Of a stretch of 30,816 nucleotides of DNA, positions 16,046 through 22,421 are shown piece by piece. Source of the stretch: CAYOKT01 sp964404605 (lineage in GTDB: Bacteria > Electryoneota > Electryoneia > Electryoneales > Electryoneaceae); the NCBI GenBank assembly GCA_964404605.1, contig CAYOKT010000031.1:1-30816 (forward strand), read 5' to 3'. The notes beneath the pieces were generated by a model. It was not told where the DNA came from and ran no database searches. It worked only from the letters and a program-made list of their open reading frames with translations. Each line of letters starts with the position of its first letter. Within the stretch, counting starts at the first letter, position 1. Both the position numbers and the translations under genes were made by a program.

Positions 16046-16060
16046 TGGCCCGCACTTTGC
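16046..16060 (+). promoter_or_regulatory. Sigma-54 (-24/-12) promoter of the sulfur operon
   Basis: TGGCCCGCACTTTGC has the invariant GG and GC exactly 10 nt apart and matches TGGCnC-N5-TTGC closely. The predicted start site (about 16072) is 22 nt upstream of the first gene. An AAA+ sigma-54 activator gene ends 330 nt upstream, so the pairing is well supported by context. Confidence 0.8.
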
Positions 16061-16093
16061 CTTGTGAAGCACGGAACAGGACGGGAGCCGCGG

Positions 16094-16339
16094 ATGGGCC
16101 GCGCCGACACCGAAACGATCATCCGTCTCCTCCGGCTCACGGGGGAGATGCTGCGCCTCGCCGACGAGGGCGACCGGGTGCGTCGTGACACCGGGTGCGG
16201 TGTCCTCTACGGCACCCTGCGCGACGCAGCCTACAAGCTGCGGCGCCTCGCGGAGGAGGAGCGCAGGGCGCACCGCGAGCGCGGAACCTGGGACAAGGAT
16301 GCCACCCAGGGGTCGCCGGTCCACGGCGGGAACGGCTGA
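16094..16339 (+). CDS. Small 81-residue protein, first gene of the sulfur operon
   Basis: The ATG at 16094 follows GGACGGGAG and the predicted sigma-54 start site. The protein is soluble, highly charged and largely helical ('ETIIRLLRLTGEMLRLADEG', 'LRDAAYKLRRLAEEERRAHR'). It has a single Cys in a distinctive central 'DTGCGVLYGTLRDAAYKLRR' and a polar, probably disordered tail. I do not recognise the family. The longer frame from 16028 would begin upstream of the predicted transcription start and is rejected. Leading an operon for a Tat-exported molybdoenzyme, it could be a maturation chaperone, small regulator or sulfur carrier; all three are guesses. Confidence 0.75.
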   Translation: MGRADTETIIRLLRLTGEMLRLADEGDRVRRDTGCGVLYGTLRDAAYKLRRLAEEERRAHRERGTWDKDATQGSPVHGGNG

Positions 16340-16411
16340 GCGGACGGGCTTTTCTCGTACGCGACTTTGTGATTTATTCCACATACGCGGAATGGAACCA
16401 CGGACGGAACC

Positions 16412-18607
16412 ATGGCGATTCGGATGCAACGGCGGTCGTTCATCAAGCTGGCGGGCATGGCCGGCGCCGGGGCGGCCCTCTCGGGCGGCCTCGGCGGGCG
16501 GGCGCTCCACGCCGCCCTGGCGGAGACCGCCTCCGGTGGCGGGGAGCGCGAGGTCGCGACCTTCTGCGAACTCTGCTTCTGGAAGTGCGGGATGATCGCC
16601 AGGGTGCGCGGCGGGCGGGTGGTCAAACTGGAGGGCAACCCGAAGCATCCGTTGGCCAACGGCCGGCTCTGCCCGCGGGGCAACGGCGCCACCGGCCTGC
16701 TCTACGACCCCGACCGCCTGAAGCGCCCGATGATCCGCACGAAAAAACGCGGCGGGGACGAGTTCCGCATGGTGAGCTGGGACGAGGCGCTGGACTTCAC
16801 CGCCGAGAAGATGCTCGCGATCAAGGAGACTTGGGGGCCGGAGTGCCTGGCGCTGTTCAACCACGGCTACGGCGCTGGGATGATCAAGCACCTGATGCAG
16901 GCCTTCGGTACACCGAACATGGCCGCCCCCTCCTACGCCCAGTGCCGCGGCCCGCGGGAGGTCGGCTTCGACCTGACCTACGGCGAGGAGATCGGCAGCC
17001 CCGAGCGGGTGGACATCGCCAACGCCCGGATGCTGGTCTTCCTGGGCACCCATCTCGGCGAGAACATGCACAACACCCAGGTGCAGGAGTTCGCCGACGC
17101 CCTCGCGGGCGGGGCGAAGCTGGTCGTCGTCGATCCGCGCTTCTCCGTGGCCGCGGGAAAGGCCGACTGGTACCTGCCCATCAAGCCCGGCACCGACATG
17201 GCCCTGCTCCTCGCGTGGATGCACGTGATCATCAACGAGGGGCTGTTCGACGCCGGCTATGTGCGGAAATACACCTACGGCTTCGAGCAGCTCAAGGCGC
17301 ATGTGCAACCCTACACCCCCGAGCGGGTCTGGACGATCACCGGGATCAAGCCCGGGGTGATCCGCGCCACGGCGCGCGAGATGGGCCACCAGAAGCCGGC
17401 GGTGCTGGTCCATCCCGGGCGGCATGTGACCTGGTACGGCGATGACACCCAGCGGGTGCGCGCGATCGCCATCCTGACCGCGCTGCTCGGCGCCTGGGGA
17501 CGCAAGGGCGGGTATTTCTACCCCGGGTCGGTGGAGGTCCCCAAGCCGAAACCGAAGCCCTACCCGAAGCCAAACCGCACGCGGGCGGACCTGATGGTCA
17601 AGGACTATCCGCTCGCCTCCCACACCCTCGCCTCGGGGTTGTGCGACGCCACCTTCCCGGTGCCCACGAACCACTGCCGGATCCGCGGCTGGTTCGTCTA
17701 CGGCACCAACCTCCTCCGCAGCCTGCCGAACCCGCAGCAGACGCGAGAGGCCTTGCAGCACCTCGAATTCGTCGCCGTGTCCGATGTCCTCCCGATGGAA
17801 ATCGTCGGCTGGGCGGATGTCGTCCTCCCGGACGCCACCTTCTTCGAGCGGTATGACGACCTCCATGTCGCCTCGTGGCGCGAGCCCTTCATCGCCCTGC
17901 GCCAGCCCGTGGTCGAGCCGATGTACGACAGCCGCCCCCCCTGGTGGGTGGCGAAGGAACTCGCCCGGCGGCTGGACCTCTCGGACTACTTCCCCTGGAA
18001 CGACATGGAGGAGTACCTCCGGCTCCGTCTCGACCCCATCGGGATCAGGCTGGAGGACCTGAAAAAGGACGGCGTCGTCACCTTCCCGAGACAACCGATG
18101 TACTTCGAGGAGGGCATCGAGCCCGATTTCTTCACCGAAACGGGGAAGATCGAACTCTACAGTTCGCGTCTCGCCGCGCAGGGCCAGGACCCGATGCCCA
18201 GCTTCACCGACCACGGCTCCCCGCCCGAGGGCTACTACCGCCTGCTCTTCGGCCGGGCGCCGGTGCACACCTTCAGCCGGACGACGAACAACCGCATCCT
18301 CAACCGGGTGATCGACGAGAACGAGGTCTGGGTCAACCGTCACGTGGCGGAGAGCTGGGGCCTGGAACATGGCCGGAAGGTCGTCCTCCGCAACACGGAG
18401 GGCGTCGAATCCAACCCCGTCCTGGTGAAGGTCACCGAGCGCATCCGCCCCGACTGCGTCTACATGGTCCACGGCTTCGGGCACACCGCGCGCGGGTTGT
18501 CGAACCGGAAGGGGGCGGACGACGCCGCGCTGATCACCCGCTACAACACCGACCCGGTGATGGGCGGCACCGGGATGAATGTCAACTTCGTCACCTTCGT
18601 CCTCTGA
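16412..18607 (+). CDS. psrA: Molybdopterin oxidoreductase, polysulfide/thiosulfate reductase catalytic subunit type
   Basis: The 731-residue protein has a Tat signal (QRRSFIKLAGMAGAGAAL), a [4Fe-4S] site C52-x2-C55-x3-C59...C87 ('CELCFWKCG', 'RLCPRG') and the PsrA/PhsA-style 'LEGNPKHPLANGRLCPRGN'. The probable Mo ligand is Cys178 in 'YAQCRGP'. The molydopterin dinucleotide-binding C-terminal domain is present ('HTFSRTTNNRILNR', 'ENEVWVNRHVAESWG'). With PsrB- and PsrC-like genes following it should be the periplasmic catalytic subunit that reduces polysulfide, thiosulfate, tetrathionate or sulfur using quinol electrons. Arsenate and selenate reductases share the family; the YeeE/YedE and rhodanese genes favour a sulfur substrate. 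It lies 72 nt after the small gene; an ATTCC-N8-GGAAT inverted repeat sits in that gap (about 16375-16392). Confidence 0.92.
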   Translation: MAIRMQRRSFIKLAGMAGAGAALSGGLGGRALHAALAETASGGGEREVATFCELCFWKCGMIARVRGGRVVKLEGNPKHPLANGRLCPRGNGATGLLYDPDRLKRPMIRTKKRGGDEFRMVSWDEALDFTAEKMLAIKETWGPECLALFNHGYGAGMIKHLMQAFGTPNMAAPSYAQCRGPREVGFDLTYGEEIGSPERVDIANARMLVFLGTHLGENMHNTQVQEFADALAGGAKLVVVDPRFSVAAGKADWYLPIKPGTDMALLLAWMHVIINEGLFDAGYVRKYTYGFEQLKAHVQPYTPERVWTITGIKPGVIRATAREMGHQKPAVLVHPGRHVTWYGDDTQRVRAIAILTALLGAWGRKGGYFYPGSVEVPKPKPKPYPKPNRTRADLMVKDYPLASHTLASGLCDATFPVPTNHCRIRGWFVYGTNLLRSLPNPQQTREALQHLEFVAVSDVLPMEIVGWADVVLPDATFFERYDDLHVASWREPFIALRQPVVEPMYDSRPPWWVAKELARRLDLSDYFPWNDMEEYLRLRLDPIGIRLEDLKKDGVVTFPRQPMYFEEGIEPDFFTETGKIELYSSRLAAQGQDPMPSFTDHGSPPEGYYRLLFGRAPVHTFSRTTNNRILNRVIDENEVWVNRHVAESWGLEHGRKVVLRNTEGVESNPVLVKVTERIRPDCVYMVHGFGHTARGLSNRKGADDAALITRYNTDPVMGGTGMNVNFVTFVL

Positions 18608-18617
18608 GGAGCACCCC

Positions 18618-19157
18618 ATGGCGCGTTACGGCATGGTTATCGATACCCGGAGGTGCGTCGGCTGCCACGCCTGCGTGATCTCCTGCTTCATGGAGAACAG
18701 CGTCCCCGAGGGCTACACGCGGGACTGGATCACCGAGATCACCACCGGCCGCTTCCCCGACCTGCACAGCGAGATCTACAGCACCCGCTGCAACCATTGC
18801 AGCGACGCGCCCTGTGTCACGGTCTGCCCGACGGGGGCCTCCTACATCGACGAAGATACGGGCATCGTCCTCGTGGACCACGAAAAATGCACCGGCTGCA
18901 AGGCCTGCATCGCCGCCTGCCCCTACGACGCCCGCTTCATCCACCCGGAGGGGTACGCGGACAAGTGCACCTTCTGCCATCACCGCGTGGTGGAGGGGTT
19001 GGACACGGCCTGCGCCGCCACCTGCCCCACCAAGGCGATCAACTTCGGCGATCTCGAGGATCCGCACGGTGAATTGCGCGCGCTGCTCGATGGTCGCAGG
19101 GTGAAGACGCTGAAACCGCAGGCCGGCACCAGGCCGAACCTGTTCTTTCTCTTGTAA
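18618..19157 (+). CDS. psrB: Four-cluster ferredoxin-like electron-transfer subunit
   Basis: The 179-residue protein carries four [4Fe-4S] motifs: CVGCHACVISC, CNHCSDAPCVTVC, CTGCKACIAAC, and CTFC...CAATC. This is the DMSO-reductase-family beta subunit. It has no signal peptide, as expected for a subunit exported with its Tat-bearing partner. It would pass electrons from the quinol-oxidising membrane subunit to the catalytic subunit. It starts 10 nt after psrA with GAGGAGC just upstream, indicating tight co-expression. The C-terminal 'LKPQAGTRPNLFFLL' is characteristic of PsrB/PhsB/NrfC-type subunits. Confidence 0.94.
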   Translation: MARYGMVIDTRRCVGCHACVISCFMENSVPEGYTRDWITEITTGRFPDLHSEIYSTRCNHCSDAPCVTVCPTGASYIDEDTGIVLVDHEKCTGCKACIAACPYDARFIHPEGYADKCTFCHHRVVEGLDTACAATCPTKAINFGDLEDPHGELRALLDGRRVKTLKPQAGTRPNLFFLL

Positions 19158-19199
19158 CAGCCAGGGGGCGGTCGTCCGCCCACCGCCGGGAGAAACACG

Positions 19200-20189
19200 A
19201 TGGTCGAAATCGTTACCGGAAGGCACAACCCTCTGATCGATCCGCATCTCGCGGTCTGGGAATGGCCGATCCCCCTCTACCTGTTCCTCGGCGGGCTGGT
19301 GGCGGGGCTGATGGTGCTGGGAGGACTCCAGCGCCTCTCCGGGCGGGCGGCGGAGGGCCGGGCGTTGCCGCGCACGGCGCTGCTCTACTCCCCCCTCCTG
19401 CTCTCGCTGGGGATGCTCCTGCTGCTGCTCGATCTCGCCCACCCCGCCCACGTCTTCCGGTTCTTCCTCACCTTCAAGCCGGCCTCGCCGATGTCCTGGG
19501 GCTCGTGGATCCTCCTCCTCGTCTACCCGGTGCAGGTTCTCCTGCTGGCGATGCCGGGCGGGCTGGAGCGGTTCGGCGGACCGCTGGCGGCCCTCGACCG
19601 CCCATGGCAGGCGCTCCGCCGCGCGGCGGGGCGCCGGGAGAGAATCATCGCCTGGGCGGCGGTCCTCACCGGCTCCCTGCTGGGGCTCTACACCGGGGTC
19701 CTCCTCGGGGTGAACGCGGCGCGCCCGCTGTGGAACACCAGCCTGCTCGCGCCGCTGTTCCTCGCCAGCGGTCTCTCCGCCGGCTGCGCGTTCGCCCTCC
19801 TGATGCGTCCCACCGGCCCGGAGGAGCGTTCCCTGCTCCGCTGGGACACGGGCCTGCTGGCCGCCGAACTCCTGATTCTCCTGCTGCTCCTGCTCACCCT
19901 GCTCGCCGGACCGCTGGCCCGGCAGGAGGCCGCCCGGCTTCTCCTCTCCGGCCCCTTCGCCGGGACCTTCTGGGTGCTGGTGGTCGCGCTGGGGATTCTC
20001 CTCCCGCTCTGGCTCGAGGCGCGCGAGATCGCCCGCAAGCCCGCACCTGCCTGGCTCGCCCCCGTGCTGGTGCTCGCCGGCGGGCTGGCGCTGCGGTTCC
20101 TCATCGTCTGCGCCGGCCAGGCGAGCCACCTGCCCGAGGCGGACATCCTCGCCCCGGCCGCCGAGGTTCTTTCGAACACATTGCCCTGA
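19200..20189 (+). CDS. psrC: NrfD/PsrC-family quinol-oxidising membrane subunit
   Basis: The 329-residue protein has eight or nine hydrophobic helices, beginning with 'WPIPLYLFLGGLVAGLMVLGG' (the NrfD signature start). Others include 'LLYSPLLLSLGMLLLLLDL', 'SWGSWILLLVYPVQVLLLA', 'ILLLLLLLTLLAG' and the final 'APVLVLAGGLALRFLIV'. The sequence 'DLAHPAHVFRFFLTFKPASPMSWGSW' is a conserved NrfD/PsrC loop. It should anchor the PsrAB complex and oxidise menaquinol. ATG 19200 is preceded by GGGAG; spacing from psrB is 42 nt. Confidence 0.93.
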   Translation: MVEIVTGRHNPLIDPHLAVWEWPIPLYLFLGGLVAGLMVLGGLQRLSGRAAEGRALPRTALLYSPLLLSLGMLLLLLDLAHPAHVFRFFLTFKPASPMSWGSWILLLVYPVQVLLLAMPGGLERFGGPLAALDRPWQALRRAAGRRERIIAWAAVLTGSLLGLYTGVLLGVNAARPLWNTSLLAPLFLASGLSAGCAFALLMRPTGPEERSLLRWDTGLLAAELLILLLLLLTLLAGPLARQEAARLLLSGPFAGTFWVLVVALGILLPLWLEAREIARKPAPAWLAPVLVLAGGLALRFLIVCAGQASHLPEADILAPAAEVLSNTLP

Positions 20190-20226
20190 ACGAACCAGCG
20201 TGTCGCTGGAACAGCTTGAGGAGAAG

Positions 20227-20754
20227 ATGGAAAGCAGAATCACGAAACCACAACCCTACTGGTCCCCCTACGCCGCCGGGCTGGGGCTGGGGCTGACGCT
20301 GCTGCTGGCCTACCTGCTGCTCGGCAGCGGGCTGGGGGCCTCGGGCGCGTTCGCCCGCGCCCTCTATGCCCTGATGCACCTCGCAACCCCCCGGGTGGTC
20401 GAGGCGAACTCGTACATCGAACACTATTTCGAGGGCGAGGCCAACCCGCTGAACAACTCGCTCGTCTTCATGGTCCTCGGCGTCTTCACCGGCGGCCTCG
20501 TCAGCGGTCTGCTCGCCGGGCGGGTGCGGAAAACGGTGGAGAAGGGGCCGCGCGCCTCCTCCAGGCTGCGCTTCACCCTGGCCTTCGCCGGCGGCGCGCT
20601 GATGGGGTTCGCGGCGCGGCTCGCCCGGGGCTGCACCTCCGGGCAGGCGCTCTCCGGCGGAGCCACCCTCGCCCTCGGGAGCTGGGTGTTCATGTTCGCC
20701 GTCTTCGCGGGCGGGTTCGGAGCGGCATACTTCGTGAGGAGGCAGTGGCGATGA
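20227..20754 (+). CDS. YeeE/YedE-family sulfur transporter, first half-size protein
   Basis: The 175-residue membrane protein has about four hydrophobic helices and the family's conserved cysteine motif 'ARGCTSGQALSGGA'. Pfam Sulf_transp (YeeE/YedE, TsuA) proteins import thiosulfate or related sulfur compounds through paired cysteine-containing half-domains. In E. coli and Spirochaeta TsuA both halves are in one chain; here they are two adjacent genes. The ATG at 20227 has GAGGAGAAG just upstream; a GTG at 20200 has none. An unusual exposed loop, 'RVVEANSYIEHYFEGEANP', follows the first helix. Confidence 0.85.
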   Translation: MESRITKPQPYWSPYAAGLGLGLTLLLAYLLLGSGLGASGAFARALYALMHLATPRVVEANSYIEHYFEGEANPLNNSLVFMVLGVFTGGLVSGLLAGRVRKTVEKGPRASSRLRFTLAFAGGALMGFAARLARGCTSGQALSGGATLALGSWVFMFAVFAGGFGAAYFVRRQWR

Positions 20755-21347
20755 GATTCCCCCTCGAAGCGTACGGCGCCTTCACGCCTTATGTCGGGCT
20801 GGTGGTCGCCTTCCTCATCGGCGGCGGGTTCGGGTTCTTCCTGGAACGCGCCGGGTTCGGCAGCGCGCGCAAGCTCACCGCGCAGTTCTACCTGCTCGAC
20901 TTCAGCGTTCTCAAGGTGATGTTCACCGCGATCGTCGTCGCCGGGGTCGGCTTCTGGTGGTTGGTGGCCCTCGGGCTGCTCGACCTCAGTGTCACCTACA
21001 TCAACCCCACCTTCCTCGCCTCGCAGGTGACCGGGGGACTGATCCTCGGCGTGGGGTTCATCGTCGGCGGGTACTGCCCCGGCACCTCCTGCGTCGCGGC
21101 GGTCACCGGCAAGCTGGACGCCCTTTTCTACATCGCCGGGGTGTTCTTCGGCATCCTCGTCTTCAGCCTGCTCGAGCCGGCCATCCGGTCCTTCCACCAT
21201 GCCGGGGCGATGGGCGAGGCGTATGTCTGGCAGTGGCTGAAGACCAGCCCGGGAGTCACCATGCTGCTGGCGGTCCTCATGGCCGTGGGCGCCTTCAGCC
21301 TCGGAACCTGGCTCGAGCGGAAGAAAAACGGTGTGGTCGCGCCGTAA
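20751..21347 (+). CDS. YeeE/YedE-family sulfur transporter, second half-size protein
   Basis: The 198-residue membrane protein starts at ATG 20751 and overlaps the previous stop by ATGA, with AGGAGG 8 nt upstream. This is translational coupling that fits a heterodimer. Conserved features: 'GGGFGFFLERAGFGSARKL', 'GGYCPGTSCVAAVTGKLDAL' with two cysteines, and 'YIAGVFFGILVF'. About five helices. With the preceding gene it should form a complete sulfur-compound channel. Paired with a periplasmic reductase and rhodanese, it may import thiosulfate or sulfide-level sulfur for assimilation, or supply or withdraw the substrate of the reductase. Confidence 0.87.
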   Translation: MRFPLEAYGAFTPYVGLVVAFLIGGGFGFFLERAGFGSARKLTAQFYLLDFSVLKVMFTAIVVAGVGFWWLVALGLLDLSVTYINPTFLASQVTGGLILGVGFIVGGYCPGTSCVAAVTGKLDALFYIAGVFFGILVFSLLEPAIRSFHHAGAMGEAYVWQWLKTSPGVTMLLAVLMAVGAFSLGTWLERKKNGVVAP

Positions 21348-21375
21348 CACCGGCGCCCAACTCAGGAGCAACCCG

Positions 21376-21990
21376 ATGAACGATTCCTGGTGGCCGAAAC
21401 TCGGCGCCGCGCTGCTTCTCGTCCTCGCGGGAGCGCTGGCTCTCACCGGCACCCCGACGCAGCTGGCCCCGGTCGTCTCGGTGGAGGAATGGGGCGAGCT
21501 GGTCGCCTCCGGCGAGGACCGGGTGGACCCGCTCACCCTATCGGAATGGATGATCGAAGACAAGCCGGGACTGGAAATCATCGATGTGCGTTCCCCGCAG
21601 CAGTTCGCCCGCTGGGCGATTCCCGGGTCGGTGAACCTCCCGCTGGAAGAACTGCTGAGCGCCGATGGTCTCGACCGACTGCCGAAGAGCGGCACGCTGG
21701 TCCTCGTCTGCGGGGATGGCTCCCGGTCGAGCGAGGCCTGGGTGGTGCTGCGCGGGCTCGGGTACGATGCCCTGGTCCTCGAGGGAGGCGCGCAGAGGTT
21801 CGTCGAGGTCGTGCTCGAGGGGAAGACGGGTTCGGCCGATCCCGACCTCGCGATGAAGGTGTTCGCCCTGCGCGAACATTTCCTCGGCGGCAGCGCGGCC
21901 CTCGGCGCCGCACCCCCGCCCGCGCCCGCGCCGGCGGCGCCGGCGGTGAAGAAGACCCACCGGAAAAAGAAGAAAAGCGGAGGGTGCTGA
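21376..21990 (+). CDS. Membrane-anchored rhodanese-like sulfurtransferase
   Basis: The 204-residue protein has an N-terminal hydrophobic anchor ('LGAALLLVLAGALALTG') and one rhodanese domain (about 55-145). Motifs are 'LEIIDVRSPQQFARWAIPGSVNLP' and the active-site loop C112-GDGSRS, so it should be catalytically competent. The tail is unusual: a Pro/Ala linker, then a lysine-rich stretch with 'KKTHRKKKKSGGC' and a C-terminal cysteine. The ATG at 21376 follows CAGGAG. As last gene of the operon, facing the periplasm if the anchor is a signal anchor, it could move sulfane sulfur between polysulfide, the YeeE/YedE channel and the PsrABC reductase. Confidence 0.9.
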   Translation: MNDSWWPKLGAALLLVLAGALALTGTPTQLAPVVSVEEWGELVASGEDRVDPLTLSEWMIEDKPGLEIIDVRSPQQFARWAIPGSVNLPLEELLSADGLDRLPKSGTLVLVCGDGSRSSEAWVVLRGLGYDALVLEGGAQRFVEVVLEGKTGSADPDLAMKVFALREHFLGGSAALGAAPPPAPAPAAPAVKKTHRKKKKSGGC

Positions 21991-22010
21991 GCGGGCGGCG
22001 GACAGGGCGG

Positions 22011-22064
22011 CCCGGGACTTCACGCCGCGGCGCAGCATCGCGAAGCCGGGCAGTCCCGGGTTTT
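22011..22064 (+). terminator. Long hairpin with T run at the end of the sulfur operon (repeat family B, copy 2)
   Basis: CCCGGGACT (22011-22019) pairs with AGTCCCGGG (22052-22060) and is followed by TTTTAT, 20 nt after the rhodanese stop. The same arms occur at 8827-8877. This dispersed repeat appears to double as an intrinsic terminator here. Confidence 0.6.
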
Positions 22065-22421
22065 ATCATGGGTGCAACGCAACGCCAATGACGGACAGGG
22101 TCACCCGTCGCCCCGTCGGGCAAGCACTGGGCCCTCCACCGTCACGGGAACCCAGGGGTAAAGGCGGGAGTATTATCTCAGATTTTACCACTCGCAAGCT
22201 TCAGAATAGCTAAAAATCCCAAATACTGTAAACGCACCAATACCACCACGAGCGAAAAAACCTCTCTGTGCCCGGGGAAACCCCTGCTTTTCCATTGAGA
22301 ATTCAGTAACATAAAGGCGTGGAGCGTTTAACGAACCCTCCCTGGAAATCGGCTTCTCCAGACACTGTTTTTTGTATTTTTCGTATATTACACGACAAAG
22401 TGCCCAATACTGAGCCTTCCG
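22065..22421. other. AT-rich intergenic region before the sensor kinase
   Basis: A partial family C phrase (GACAGGGTCACCC, about 22094-22106) is followed by AT-richer DNA with no supported gene. TATATT at about 22384-22389 could be a -10 for the kinase gene, but I see no good -35, so no promoter is called. Confidence 0.5.

Noticed and set aside
16412..18607. Respiratory arsenate reductase (ArrA), suggested by the ArsC-like regulator domain nearby
   Set aside because: The regulator's ArsC-like domain lacks its catalytic Cys, no other ars or arr genes are present, and a NrfD subunit plus YeeE/YedE and rhodanese favour sulfur chemistry. Not fully excluded.
16040..18619. 859-codon minus-strand open frame opposite psrA
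   Set aside because: It is antisense to a gene with intact molybdoenzyme motifs, has His/Val/Glu-rich composition typical of antisense frames in G+C-rich DNA, and has no recognisable domain.
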